NCBI GenBank assembly: GCA_900316985.1
Contig: ONFE01000041.1
Span: 1 to 62,825 of the forward strand
Source: an uncultured Prevotellaceae bacterium
Lineage (GTDB): Bacteria; Bacteroidota; Bacteroidia; Bacteroidales; Bacteroidaceae
DNA length: 62,825 nt
Reading direction: 5' to 3'
Below the pieces are notes generated by a model. That model was not told the origin of the DNA, searched no databases, and worked only from the letters and a program-made list of their open reading frames with translations. The position numbers were made by a program, and so were the translations under genes. Below, one piece after another: positions 8,490-16,839 of this stretch. The stretch's first letter is position 1. The number at the start of each line of letters is the position of its first letter.

Positions 8490-9578
8490 CTATTTTTGTG
8501 CGTTTCCGTCCATTTTCAAGCCACAAATCATCGGATAATGGTCGCTCGACTTGATGGAATCGTCCACTTTGCAACTCACGGGGGTCAGTTGGGATGAGCA
8601 GAAGATATGATCAATACGCACACGGATGGCATCGCGCCAGAACGTCCAGCCCAGCCCATTGCCCGACTCGCGGAAACAGTCGGTCAGCTTCTGCCCGACC
8701 ACGTAGCGCGAATAGGATATGGGGGAATCGTTGAAATCAGCGCAAAGGATGATGGGGACGTTGGCATGCTGCTCCACAAAGCGGGCCAACGCCCTGGTCT
8801 GATTAGCACGTACGACGTTATGCTCGCCCAGTTTCACCAGGAGCTTTTTCGACGCCTGACGGGCCACCTCCGTGTCTTGGTCACCGTGGACCATACTGTG
8901 GAAATCCTGACGCTCTTCGGAGGAAAGACCCGCAGTCTCCAGATGGTTGTTGATGACCATCACATACTTTCCGTTCACATCGAGCGTATAGGCTTTGCTC
9001 ACAAAGTCTCCGTCGCCATATTTGATGGGCTCACTACTGACGATGGGATATTTGCTGAGCAAGGTCACTCCACTGCCGGTAGTCCTGAAATACTGTGACT
9101 CAATGTAAGGGAACACATCCAGAAAAGGCACCTTGTCCTTCTCTTTCAACGTTACTTCCTGCAAACAGACGATATCGGCATCCTTCTGCTGTGCCACATA
9201 GTCGAGCGCTCCTTTGAGACCACCGCCACGGACACCGTCCTCATCGGCAGAATAGCCAGCCACGTTGTAGGTAATCACTTTCAAATCAGCCTTTTCCGAA
9301 GGACTGATATTCAAGGGAAAATAGGTGCGTACAGGAACATAGCACAACAGAAAGCCCAGAATCGGGATAATCACTCGCTTCAGACTGAAGATGGCCCAAA
9401 AGACCAGGAAACAGACATTGATAGCCAAAAGAGCCGGGAACGCAAGTCCCAGACAGGAAAGCAAGGGATGCGCCTGTGGATTCAGATGGTCACTGTAGCC
9501 AACCAGCAACATCAGAATGATGGATGCCACATTGGCACCCATAATCATATTAGCCGTAAATCGCTTGAGACCTTTCAT
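8490..9578 (-). CDS. Membrane-anchored endonuclease/exonuclease/phosphatase-family protein
   Basis: The 362-residue protein has three membrane helices in its first 90 residues and then an EEP (DNase I-like, Mg-dependent phosphoesterase) domain. Family motifs are ITYNVAGYS, DIVCLQEV with the metal-binding Glu, VMINNHLE, ILCADFNDSP with the Asn/Asp pair, and the final SSDHYPM with the catalytic His. It could cleave phosphodiester bonds in nucleic acids or lipids; the substrate is unknown. Its ATG overlaps the rhomboid stop codon (ATGA), so the two are translationally coupled. Confidence 0.88.
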   Translation of the reverse strand: MKGLKRFTANMIMGANVASIILMLLVGYSDHLNPQAHPLLSCLGLAFPALLAINVCFLVFWAIFSLKRVIIPILGFLLCYVPVRTYFPLNISPSEKADLKVITYNVAGYSADEDGVRGGGLKGALDYVAQQKDADIVCLQEVTLKEKDKVPFLDVFPYIESQYFRTTGSGVTLLSKYPIVSSEPIKYGDGDFVSKAYTLDVNGKYVMVINNHLETAGLSSEERQDFHSMVHGDQDTEVARQASKKLLVKLGEHNVVRANQTRALARFVEQHANVPIILCADFNDSPISYSRYVVGQKLTDCFRESGNGLGWTFWRDAIRVRIDHIFCSSQLTPVSCKVDDSIKSSDHYPMICGLKMDGNAQK

Positions 9579-10492
9579 TTTCCAGCGTCAAAGAGTTTCT
9601 TCTTCTCCTCCTCGCTCAGACTGGCATAGCCCGAACGGCGGATTTTGTCGAGAATGGCATCAATCTCTTCTTGATTGGCTTTCTTATCCTGATTATACTG
9701 CCAGTCGCGTTCGCGCTCCGAGGTGTGACGGTCATTGAAGTCGGCCTTCTTGTGAGAACGGCGCTCCCAGTTGTTCTTCAGCTTGTCGAAGAACTGCTCG
9801 CCCCTCATCCTTCCGTAGCCATTGCTTCCACCTGAATGGTTACGCCAGTACACTATCATCAAGAAACCGAAGAGCATACCGCCGAGATGGGCGAAATGGG
9901 CCACACCGTCGCCGGAAGTGCCTAAGGCTGAAAGGAGTTCGATGACCACGTAACCGCAAATGAACCACTTGGCCTTGATGGGTACAGGCAACGGGAATAT
10001 AAACAGGCGTTCCTCCGGGAAAAGCATACCGAAAGCCAGCAATATGCCATAGATGGCACCAGAGGCACCTACCGTTGTCAACTGGTTGAGAAAGGAATCC
10101 ACAGATATGCTCACACCATTGAGGTTCACATACTCGTAAGCCCCCAGACCTTCAATGAGATAATAGTTGACAAACTGCGCCAATTCCTGTACCAATCCTG
10201 CACCGATTCCGCACAAAATGTAATAAAAAAGGAATTTTTTCGGTCCCCACACGTTCTCTACCACACAGCCGAACATCCACAAGGCAAACATATTGAAGAA
10301 CAAGTGAGCCATTCCGCCGTGCATAAACATATAGGTCACAAACTGATAAATACGGAAATTGCTGGCCATCAGGAAATGGAGGCCCAACAGCTCGTTCAGA
10401 TCGACACCCGTACGTTGGAAAACGTAGGTGGCGAGGAACATCAGCACATTAATTATCAGTAAGTTCTTGGTAATAACGGGTATATTACGCAT
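9575..10492 (-). CDS. Rhomboid-family intramembrane serine protease
   Basis: A six-helix rhomboid protease that cuts transmembrane substrates. Counted from the ATG at 10492, the catalytic Ser is near residue 144 in GASGAIYG, the catalytic His is near residue 202 in HFAHLGG, and the oxyanion pair H63/N67 is in HLFFN. The hydrophilic tail (SEEEKKKLFDAGK) is typical of Bacteroidetes homologues. I chose the ATG at 10492 because the upstream ATG (10516) is encoded by a heptamer repeat array and residues MRNIPVITKN match the usual family start. First gene of an operon with the EEP protein. Confidence 0.92.
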   Translation of the reverse strand: MRNIPVITKNLLIINVLMFLATYVFQRTGVDLNELLGLHFLMASNFRIYQFVTYMFMHGGMAHLFFNMFALWMFGCVVENVWGPKKFLFYYILCGIGAGLVQELAQFVNYYLIEGLGAYEYVNLNGVSISVDSFLNQLTTVGASGAIYGILLAFGMLFPEERLFIFPLPVPIKAKWFICGYVVIELLSALGTSGDGVAHFAHLGGMLFGFLMIVYWRNHSGGSNGYGRMRGEQFFDKLKNNWERRSHKKADFNDRHTSERERDWQYNQDKKANQEEIDAILDKIRRSGYASLSEEEKKKLFDAGK

Positions 10493-10502
10493 ACGCTTTT
10501 TT

Positions 10503-10530
10503 GTTTCAAGTTTCAAATTTCAGCTTTCAG
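10503..10530. repeat. Degenerate heptamer array (GTTTCAA-type) x4
   Basis: Four 7-base units, GTTTCAA GTTTCAA ATTTCAG CTTTCAG, lie at the 5' end of the rhomboid transcript. The same units recur at 60044-60071. Confidence 0.8.
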
Positions 10531-10562
10531 GCTTCATGTAGCCATTCACGCTAATTTGGGCG

Positions 10563-10570
10563 CAAAATTA
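10563..10570 (-). promoter_or_regulatory. -7 box for the rhomboid operon
   Basis: CAAAATTA (TAATTTTG on the minus strand), with CAAAA at 10594 as -33 and a 23-base spacer. Confidence 0.6.
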
Positions 10571-10675
10571 CGAAAAATATCCGTTATTTTGCACAAAATC
10601 GGGGCTTTACGTACTATTTTTCGTTAATTTCTCTATTTTTTTTGTTTTTTTGTTTGTTTTATGAAATGATTAAAC

Positions 10676-10683
10676 TATATTTG
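10676..10683 (+). promoter_or_regulatory. Promoter of the HU gene
   Basis: TATATTTG at -7 with TTTG at 10653-10656 and a 19-base spacer is a near-ideal Bacteroidetes promoter. The region is very A/T-rich, as expected for a highly expressed gene. Confidence 0.7.
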
Positions 10684-10743
10684 CGAAGAAATTCTAAAAG
10701 AATAATTTTTTTACATTAATATTTTTAATAAAATTCACAAATT

Positions 10744-11013
10744 ATGAACAAAACTGAATTGATCGACAAGATCGCAGCAGGCGCTGGTCTGACTAAGGCT
10801 GACGCAAAGAAAGCATTGGAAGCTACAACAGCAGCCATCAAGGAAGCTCTCGTGGCAGGTGACAAAGTACAGCTTATTGGTTTCGGTACTTTCAGCGTTA
10901 ACGAGCGCCCCGCTCGCGAAGGTATCAACCCCGCTACCAAGCAGAAGATTAAGATTGCTGCCAAGAAGGTTGCCAAGTTCAAGGCTGGTGCTGAGCTGGC
11001 TGAGGCTCTCTAA
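10744..11013 (+). CDS. hup: HU-family histone-like DNA-binding protein
   Basis: The 89-residue protein is full length for HU (about 90). It has the start MNKTELIDKIA, the helical dimer domain, and the DNA-binding arm GFGTFSVNERPAREGINPAT with the arm-tip Pro. It bends and compacts DNA as a dimer. Codon use is strongly biased, fitting an abundant protein. It is monocistronic, between its own promoter and the terminator at 11037. Confidence 0.97.
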   Translation: MNKTELIDKIAAGAGLTKADAKKALEATTAAIKEALVAGDKVQLIGFGTFSVNERPAREGINPATKQKIKIAAKKVAKFKAGAELAEAL

Positions 11014-11036
11014 TCAATTTTGTAAAAGAAAATCAT

Positions 11037-11066
11037 AAAGACCCGCAAGCATTCTTGCGGGTCTTT
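11037..11066. terminator. Bidirectional terminator between HU and kduD
   Basis: A perfect stem, AAAGACCCGCAAG / CTTGCGGGTCTTT, flanked by A and T runs, lies between convergent genes. Confidence 0.9.
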
Positions 11067-11071
11067 TGTGT

Positions 11072-11893
11072 TTATAACCGTAAGGTCTGACTCTTACTTA
11101 GGCTGCTTACCGATGTAAGCCAAAATACCACCGTCCACATAGAGCACCCGTTAACGGCATCAGAAGCATGAGAAGCCAAGAACACAGCGGGACCACCCAG
11201 TTCTGAAGGATCGAGCCAGCGTCCTGCAGGAGTCTTGGCGCAGATAAAGCTGTCAAACGGATGACGGCTGCCGTCTGGCTGACGCTCACGCAAAGGAGCC
11301 GTCTGAGGTGTAGCGATGTAGCCCGGGCCGATACCGTTACACTGGATGTTATACTCTCCATATTCTGAGCAGATGTTGCGGGTGAGCATCTTCAGGCCAC
11401 CCTTGGCAGCAGCATAAGCACTTACCGTCTCGCGGCCCAGCTCACTCATCATCGAGCAGATGTTGATAATCTTACCTTCCTTGCGCTCCATCATCTCGGG
11501 AATGACGGCAGAAGAGCAGATGAACGGACCAACGAGGTCGATGTCAATCACCTGCTGGAACTCGGCGCGTTTCATCTCGTGCATCGGGATACGCTTAATG
11601 ATACCTGCATTGTTCACGAGGATATCAATCTGACCCACCTCTTTATGAATCTTCTCCACGAGGGCCTTTACGGCATTCTCGTCCGTAACGTCGCAGACAT
11701 AGCCCTTCACGTTCTCGATACCAGCCTCTTTGTAGTTGTTCAGGCCACGCTCCAGGGCAGCCTCATTGATGTCGTTGAAAATAATGGTCTTGATGCCAGC
11801 GCCTACAAAAGCCTTGGCGATGTTGAAACCGATACCGTAGGAAGCACCTGTGATCCAGGCATTCTTACCTTCTAATGAAAATGGATTTGCCAT
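11072..11893 (-). CDS. kduD: 2-dehydro-3-deoxy-D-gluconate 5-dehydrogenase KduD, 3' end frameshifted
   Basis: A short-chain dehydrogenase that reduces 5-keto-4-deoxyuronate-derived 2,5-diketo-3-deoxygluconate to KDG in unsaturated-uronate (pectin) breakdown. NAD site GASYGIG is at residues 16-22; catalytic Tyr160 and Lys164 are in SAYAAAK. After Gly249 the frame becomes CSMWTVVFW, which is not family-like. Reading the G-run at 11147-11149 with one extra G restores VNGVLYVDGGILAYIGKQPK and a stop at 11094-11096. So the gene carries a one-base deletion, or the read has an error in a G homopolymer. Second gene of the kduI-kduD operon, 43 bases after kduI. Confidence 0.9.
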   Translation of the reverse strand: MANPFSLEGKNAWITGASYGIGFNIAKAFVGAGIKTIIFNDINEAALERGLNNYKEAGIENVKGYVCDVTDENAVKALVEKIHKEVGQIDILVNNAGIIKRIPMHEMKRAEFQQVIDIDLVGPFICSSAVIPEMMERKEGKIINICSMMSELGRETVSAYAAAKGGLKMLTRNICSEYGEYNIQCNGIGPGYIATPQTAPLRERQPDGSRHPFDSFICAKTPAGRWLDPSELGGPAVFLASHASDAVNGCSMWTVVFWLTSVSSLSKSQTLRL

Positions 11894-11936
11894 AATGTTA
11901 AGTTTTTAAGATTTTAAGTTTATAAGTGAATTCTCA

Positions 11937-12779
11937 TTATTTCAGATCTGTAATCTTGGAAAAGTCCTGATCGCCATAGTCAAGATTCTCACCGCCCATA
12001 CCCCAGATAAAGGTGTAATTATGGGTAGCAGCAGCACTATGGATGCTCCATTCGGGCGAAAGCACGGCCTGATTTCCACGCATCCAGATATGGCGCGTCT
12101 CATCCACTTCGCCCATGAAATGGCAGATAGCCTGGTCTTCGGGCAACTCGAAATAGAAGTAAGCTTCCATACGGCGGCTGTGCACATGCGCAGGCATCGT
12201 GTTCCACACACTTCCCGGGGCCAGTTCCGTCATACCCATCTGCAACTGACAGGTAGGCAGCACCTGATTCACCAGCATCTTGTTGATATCGCGCTCGTTA
12301 GACATTTCCAACGACCCCATATGGGCCACCACCGCATTCTCTTTCGTCACCTTCTTACAGGGATATGACTGATGAGCCGTCGTGGAATTGAAGTAGAATT
12401 TGGCAGGCTTTGCCGCATCATCACTCTTGAAAACGACATCGCGGTCACCACTTCCGATATAAAGTGCCTCCTTAAAGTCCAGACGGAAAGACTCCTCACC
12501 CACGATGACCTCTCCTGCTCCACCCACGTTATAGATACCGATTTCGCGGCGTGTCGTAAAGAAAGGAGCTTTCAGCGGGTCGATAGCCTCCAGTTTCAAT
12601 GCCTCCTTTACCGGCATGGCACCACCCACCACCATTCGGTCGTACATGGAATAGACCATATTCACCTCATCTTCGGCGAATACACGCTCAATAAGGAAAT
12701 CGCGACGCAGACGCGCAGTGTCATAATGCTTTGCATCTTCAGGATGAGCAGCATATCGGAGCTCGTAATTTGTTTTCAT
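11937..12779 (-). CDS. kduI: 5-dehydro-4-deoxy-D-glucuronate isomerase KduI
   Basis: The 280-residue cupin enzyme isomerises 5-keto-4-deoxyuronate, made from unsaturated galacturonides, to 2,5-diketo-3-deoxygluconate, the substrate of the neighbouring KduD. Zinc ligands are seen in PAHVHSRRMEAYFYFE (two His and a Glu) and the later SIHSAAATHNYTFIWGMGGEN. I chose the ATG at 12779 because MKTNYELRYAAHPEDAK is the family start; the upstream extension overlaps the promoter. With kduD it forms a pectin/uronate catabolic pair. Confidence 0.95.
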   Translation of the reverse strand: MKTNYELRYAAHPEDAKHYDTARLRRDFLIERVFAEDEVNMVYSMYDRMVVGGAMPVKEALKLEAIDPLKAPFFTTRREIGIYNVGGAGEVIVGEESFRLDFKEALYIGSGDRDVVFKSDDAAKPAKFYFNSTTAHQSYPCKKVTKENAVVAHMGSLEMSNERDINKMLVNQVLPTCQLQMGMTELAPGSVWNTMPAHVHSRRMEAYFYFELPEDQAICHFMGEVDETRHIWMRGNQAVLSPEWSIHSAAATHNYTFIWGMGGENLDYGDQDFSKITDLK

Positions 12780-12805
12780 ATCAACGGTTTTGATTTGTTT
12801 GTCTG

Positions 12806-12813
12806 CAAAGATA
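12806..12813 (-). promoter_or_regulatory. Promoter of kduI-kduD
   Basis: CAAAGATA (-7) with CAAAA at 12833 (-33) and a 19-base spacer, 27 bases before the kduI ATG. Confidence 0.7.
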
Positions 12814-12908
12814 CGAAAAATCGAGAGCAGAACAAAATAAAATGGATAATTTCTCACTACCGGCATAACAAAAAAATCTATTCTGCTATCACTTAATCAA
12901 AAATTTAG

Positions 12909-12916
12909 TATCTTTG
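12909..12916 (+). promoter_or_regulatory. -7 box for the lipoprotein gene at 12964
   Basis: TATCTTTG lies 48 bases before the ATG. A short leader peptide start (ATG at 12938) precedes the gene, but I see no sign that it is meaningful. Confidence 0.55.
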
Positions 12917-12963
12917 CAACATCCAAGACATCATATAATGAGAAAATTAAACATGATATCGCT

Positions 12964-13797
12964 ATGAGAAAGAGTATTTTTATTGTCGCAGCTATGCTGA
13001 TGCTTCTGGCATGCGGGGGAAAGAAGGCACAGGCCGTAAGTAAGGACACGTCCGCCACAGAATCGACGGCTGAAGAGGCCAAAGAGAAGATTACCGGCCT
13101 TATTAAGGAATTGTATGCCGCAGCAGCCCAGAACGCAAGTGATATTGACCAGCGTTTTGCCTGTCATACATGGCGGGAGACAGTGAAAGCCGTTGAGGAG
13201 AAGGACTCAAAACTGGAGGAAATCGGTTTCTTCAACGACGACTACTGGACCGAGATGCAGGATAGTAACCCGAGTGACCTGGAGGCCCGCGACATCAAGT
13301 TTGAACAGTTGGACGTCAAGAAGGGGACGGCTTTGGTCGATTTTATCCTCTACAGTTCCGTACAGACCGTTCACATGAAGTTCAACTTCTGCCGCGAAGA
13401 TGGAGACTGGCGCGTACACGACATCACGAGGATTGACAAAGATTCCGATGGCAAAGACACTTCATTTAGTTTCCTGGAGTCAATGCATAGCTATCTCAAT
13501 GAGGAGAATGAGGATATGACGGAGCTGACATTCAGCAACATGGCCGGCATCTACGACAGCTTGGATGACAAGATGAACAGCGAAAGCCGCTTCTGTCTGA
13601 AGGAAGACGGCACAGCCACCTGGAACATGATTGGAAGTCTTCACTTAACAGAATACACCTACACCATCAAAGGGAACACCATCTGCCTGAAGGCCAAGGG
13701 AGTGGACTCTGAGGAAGACTGCTACGTGTATGATTCCGACACCCGCTCGCTGAAGAATGAGCAGGGAGCGGTCTATTATCGCCAGATTGAAGAATAA
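12964..13797 (+). CDS. Lipoprotein of unknown function with a DUF3828-like region
   Basis: A 277-residue lipoprotein with lipobox LLAC (Cys17). Residues about 38-150 resemble the DUF3828 fold (ITGLIKELYAAAAQ..., then a two-stranded VDFILYSS / HMKFNFCREDGDWRVHDI). The C-terminal part, from about residue 170, looks like a small beta-barrel stress or lipocalin-like domain (SRFCLKEDGTATWNMIG, YTYTIKGNTICLK). No catalytic residues are evident. It has its own promoter and terminator. Function unknown; the family assignment is from pattern only. Confidence 0.75.
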   Translation: MRKSIFIVAAMLMLLACGGKKAQAVSKDTSATESTAEEAKEKITGLIKELYAAAAQNASDIDQRFACHTWRETVKAVEEKDSKLEEIGFFNDDYWTEMQDSNPSDLEARDIKFEQLDVKKGTALVDFILYSSVQTVHMKFNFCREDGDWRVHDITRIDKDSDGKDTSFSFLESMHSYLNEENEDMTELTFSNMAGIYDSLDDKMNSESRFCLKEDGTATWNMIGSLHLTEYTYTIKGNTICLKAKGVDSEEDCYVYDSDTRSLKNEQGAVYYRQIEE

Positions 13798-13810
13798 GAA
13801 ATAACAAAAA

Positions 13811-13842
13811 AATCCGCCAGTAACCGTAGTTATTGGCGGATT
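13811..13842. terminator. Bidirectional terminator between the lipoprotein gene and tRNA-Gln
   Basis: The 14-bp stem AATCCGCCAGTAAC / GTTATTGGCGGATT has one G-T pair and flanking A and T runs. Confidence 0.88.
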
Positions 13843-13847
13843 TTCAA

Positions 13848-13921
13848 TGGTTGGGTGACTCGGATTCGAACCGGGAATGACAGAACCAAAACCTGTAGTG
13901 TTACCATTACACCATCACCCA
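13848..13921 (-). tRNA. tRNA-Gln (anticodon TTG)
   Basis: On the minus strand a 74-base cloverleaf reads from acceptor TGGGTGA to TCACCCA, then discriminator A and an encoded CCA. The anticodon stem ACAGG / TCTGT holds the loop TTTTGGT, giving anticodon TTG. The T arm is CCCGG TTCGAAT CCGAG. It precedes tyrS on the map but has its own promoter. Confidence 0.96.
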
Positions 13922-13940
13922 ATCATGCGCTTTGCGGCTG

Positions 13941-13948
13941 CAAAGTTA
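13941..13948 (-). promoter_or_regulatory. Promoter of tRNA-Gln
   Basis: CAAAGTTA (-7) starts 20 bases before the tRNA 5' end. A CAAAAG at 13968 gives a 19-base spacer. Confidence 0.6.
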
Positions 13949-14036
13949 CGAAAAGTCGAGAGCAAAACAAAAGAAATCTTTCTTTTTTTTGCCGATACGG
14001 AGTAATTTCGCCATCTTTGATGGCAAAGTTACCAAG

Positions 14037-14057
14037 AATTTGGCATTCAGCCAAATT
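14037..14057 (-). terminator. Terminator of the metK-tyrS operon
   Basis: The perfect stem AATTTGGC / GCCAAATT lies 15 bases after the tyrS stop. A second small stem, GCCATC / GATGGC (14010-14025), follows it. Confidence 0.6.
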
Positions 14058-14071
14058 TTTAATAACTAATC

Positions 14072-15370
14072 TTATTTCACAGTCAGCAGGAAGTAGTTCT
14101 TCTTACCCTTCTGGGCAAGGAGATATTTTCCGTCGATGAGGTCTTCCGCTGTGATGGGACGGTCGAACTGAGTGAGTTTTTCCTTGTTGAGGGAAACACC
14201 TCCGCCCTGCACCATCTTACGCATCTCTCCCTTGGAGGGGAAGACGGGAGCTGCCTGCGTGAAAATCTCTACGGCAGGCTGACCGAGGACATCCTTGGAG
14301 ATGTCGAAATGGGGCACACCGTCGAAAACATCAAGGAAGGTCTGTTCATCAAGTTTCTGCAAGGCATCCTTCGTGCTCTTGCCGAAAAGAATGTTACTGG
14401 CCTCAATGGCTGTATCGAGGGCTTCCTGAGAATGAACCATGACAGTCACCTCATCAGCCAGACGATGCTGCAGCACACGACGGCCTGGATCCTGCTTGTG
14501 CTCTTCTACGAGCGCATCGATCGTCTCCTTGTCCAAAGAGGTGAATATCTTGATATAGCGCTCGGCGTCCTCATCGCTGACATTGAGCCAGAACTGATAG
14601 AACTTGTAAGGCGTGGTACGCTTTGGGTCGAGCCAGATGTTTCCACTCTCTGTCTTACCGAACTTCTTACCGTCTGACTTGGTAATCAGCGGACAAGTGA
14701 GAGCGAATGCGGGAGCGGCATCATTGCCAAGGGTACGGCGGATAAGCTCTGTACCAGTAGTCATGTTACCCCACTGGTCGTTGCCACCCAACTGCAGGCG
14801 CACGCCCTTGTGCTGATAGAGATAGAGGAAGTCGTAGCCTTGCAGGAGCTGGTAGGTAAACTCGGTGAATGAAAGTCCGTCGCGGGCTGTTCCATTCAGA
14901 CGCTGCTGCACACTTTCCTTGGCCATCATATAGTTGACGGTGATATGCTTACCCACCTCGCGTGCGAAATCGAGGAATGTGAAATCCTTCATCCAGTCGT
15001 AGTTGTTCACCAACTCGGCTGCATTGGCATCCTTTGACTCGAAATCGAGGAACTTGGCCACCTGTTTCTTGATGCACTCCTGGTTGTGATAGAGCGTCTC
15101 ATTGTTGAGCAGGTTGCGCTCCTGACTTTTACCTGAAGGGTCGCCAATCATACCTGTGGCACCACCCACGAGGATGATGGGTTTATGACCGCAACGCTGC
15201 AAATGACGCAGCATCATAATACCACATAGATGGCCGATATGTAGCGAATCGGCCGTGGGGTCTGTGCCTAAATAGGCAGTCATCATCCCTTCCTGTAAGG
15301 CTTCTTCGGTGCCGGGCATAATCTGTGCCAGCATTCCGCGCCACTTCAGTTCTTCTACAAAATTCTTCAT
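14072..15370 (-). CDS. tyrS: Tyrosyl-tRNA synthetase
   Basis: A 432-residue class I synthetase that charges tRNA-Tyr. The HIGH signature is HIGH at residues 44-47; the KMSKS loop is the KFGKT form ([12 protein letters not shown]). The tyrosine-binding GGNDQWGN segment and a C-terminal S4-type RNA-binding region ([10 protein letters not shown]) are present. It is the last gene of the metK operon, 38 bases after yidD. Confidence 0.98.
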   Translation of the reverse strand: MKNFVEELKWRGMLAQIMPGTEEALQEGMMTAYLGTDPTADSLHIGHLCGIMMLRHLQRCGHKPIILVGGATGMIGDPSGKSQERNLLNNETLYHNQECIKKQVAKFLDFESKDANAAELVNNYDWMKDFTFLDFAREVGKHITVNYMMAKESVQQRLNGTARDGLSFTEFTYQLLQGYDFLYLYQHKGVRLQLGGNDQWGNMTTGTELIRRTLGNDAAPAFALTCPLITKSDGKKFGKTESGNIWLDPKRTTPYKFYQFWLNVSDEDAERYIKIFTSLDKETIDALVEEHKQDPGRRVLQHRLADEVTVMVHSQEALDTAIEASNILFGKSTKDALQKLDEQTFLDVFDGVPHFDISKDVLGQPAVEIFTQAAPVFPSKGEMRKMVQGGGVSLNKEKLTQFDRPITAEDLIDGKYLLAQKGKKNYFLLTVK

Positions 15371-15408
15371 CTTTATATTTATTTTTTCTATTATTCACTT
15401 ATCACTTC

Positions 15409-15672
15409 CTACGGCACCGGATCATATCCCGAACCGCCCCATGGATTACATCTCAGGATGCGGCGAATGGCCAGATAAAGACCTTTGACGGGTCCGTGCT
15501 TGATCAAAGCCTGACGGGCATATTCCGAACAAGTGGGCGTAAACCTGCACGAAGGCGGTGTATAGGGCGAGATGGCTTTCTGGTAAATCCAGATGGGAAT
15601 CAGCAAAATGGCCACCAACACCCATGAGATGCCTCTGCCTATTTTCTTGAGGAGTGTCCACAGGCCCTTCAT
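15409..15672 (-). CDS. yidD: Membrane protein insertion efficiency factor YidD
   Basis: A small (87-residue) YidD protein with one N-terminal membrane segment and the conserved [19 protein letters not shown] and [23 protein letters not shown]. It helps YidC-dependent membrane insertion. The ATG at 15672 shares one base with the rnpA stop (TGATG), which is why I prefer it to the GTG one codon upstream. Confidence 0.96.
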   Translation of the reverse strand: MKGLWTLLKKIGRGISWVLVAILLIPIWIYQKAISPYTPPSCRFTPTCSEYARQALIKHGPVKGLYLAIRRILRCNPWGGSGYDPVP

Positions 15673-16079
15673 CACTCACTGCTTTTCATTTTCTCTGCAA
15701 GCCGCTCCAGAAGAAATACCACTCTCTGTTCCACCTCCGCAGAATCGTAAAAGCGATCATCCAGCCAGATAAAAGCCAGTGCTAACTGTCGGTCAGCGGG
15801 CAAAACATCTCCTATCAGATGCTTGTGATGACGGAATGCCTCGCGCACCTGCCGCTTTACGCGGTTGCGTTTCACAGCCCTCTTAAAACAACGTTTGGGC
15901 ACGCTCACCAGCATCTGAGCCGGTGGACAGGCGCCCTCGCGTTCTTTTTCCAAAAAAACAAGCCTCAGCGGAAAGGCAGCCATCGAATGGCTTTGGCCTC
16001 CGTTGAAGAGCATGTCGATGAGTTTACGGCTCGTTATCCGCTCTTCCTTGCCCAATGTGAGAGCATCGGATGCAGACAT
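15672..16079 (-). CDS. rnpA: Ribonuclease P protein component
   Basis: The 135-residue basic protein subunit of RNase P, which matures tRNA 5' ends. Signatures are the F-rich start, [27 protein letters not shown] with the RNR motif, and the central [10 protein letters not shown] strand. It lies between hemD (6-base gap) and yidD (1-base overlap). The usual rpmH partner is not next to it, as is common in this phylum. Confidence 0.95.
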   Translation of the reverse strand: MSASDALTLGKEERITSRKLIDMLFNGGQSHSMAAFPLRLVFLEKEREGACPPAQMLVSVPKRCFKRAVKRNRVKRQVREAFRHHKHLIGDVLPADRQLALAFIWLDDRFYDSAEVEQRVVFLLERLAEKMKSSE

Positions 16080-16085
16080 TCGGGC

Positions 16086-16832
16086 TTATTTCTTTTTCGA
16101 CAAATAACTTTTCAGGGCTGCCGTCATGGAGGGGAACTCCGGTGATGGAGCCTCTATGACAACCTGAAGTCCTGCATCATGAGCAGACTTGGTCGTGCTG
16201 GGACCGAAAGTGGCCACTACAACCTTGTCGTTCTTGGTGTTACCAAAAGTCTTTTCAAAGGCATTGATGCCTGAAGGACTGAAGAAGACACACATATCAT
16301 AGTCGAATGTCTTCACCTCATCTTCCGTGAAATCATTGCTCACCGTACGGTACATCACACACTCCGTATGGTTCAACTTCTTGGAATCAAGGAGCTCAGC
16401 CGTGGAATTGTCATGCACATCGCTCATGGGAATCAGATACTTCTCTGACTTATGCTTCACCATCTGGGGCAGCAAATCCACGATCTTTCCAGTATTGCCG
16501 AAGAACACCTTGCGCTTACGATACTGAACATACTTCTGAATATAGAGCGCTATCTGCTCCGTGACGCAAAAGTACTTCATATCTTCAGGAATCTCCAGAC
16601 GCATTTCCTTGGCCAACTTGAAGTAATTGTCGATGGCATGACGGGAAGTGAACACGACGGCAGTATAGTTCAGAATACTAACCTTCTGTGAACGAAACTC
16701 CTTCGAGGTGAGGCCCTCGACTTTGATGAACGGACGGAAGACCAGTTCCACTCCATAGTCGCTGGCGATGTCGTAATAAGGCGACTTCTCGCTGGCAGGC
16801 TTGGGCTGTGATATCAGAATCTTTTTAATCAT
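16086..16832 (-). CDS. hemD: Uroporphyrinogen-III synthase (HemD) family protein
   Basis: The 248-residue protein has the two-lobed HemD pattern: KKILISQPKP at the start, an AVVFTSRHAIDNYF strand-helix, VFFSPSGINAF in the second lobe and a late VVVATFGPSTTKSAHDAGL. HemD closes the tetrapyrrole ring. In Bacteroidales it often sits in this operon without other haem genes, so a changed role cannot be excluded. It lies 7 bases after the DUF4271 gene. Confidence 0.88.
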   Translation of the reverse strand: MIKKILISQPKPASEKSPYYDIASDYGVELVFRPFIKVEGLTSKEFRSQKVSILNYTAVVFTSRHAIDNYFKLAKEMRLEIPEDMKYFCVTEQIALYIQKYVQYRKRKVFFGNTGKIVDLLPQMVKHKSEKYLIPMSDVHDNSTAELLDSKKLNHTECVMYRTVSNDFTEDEVKTFDYDMCVFFSPSGINAFEKTFGNTKNDKVVVATFGPSTTKSAHDAGLQVVIEAPSPEFPSMTAALKSYLSKKK

Positions 16833-16839
16833 CAGTGTC

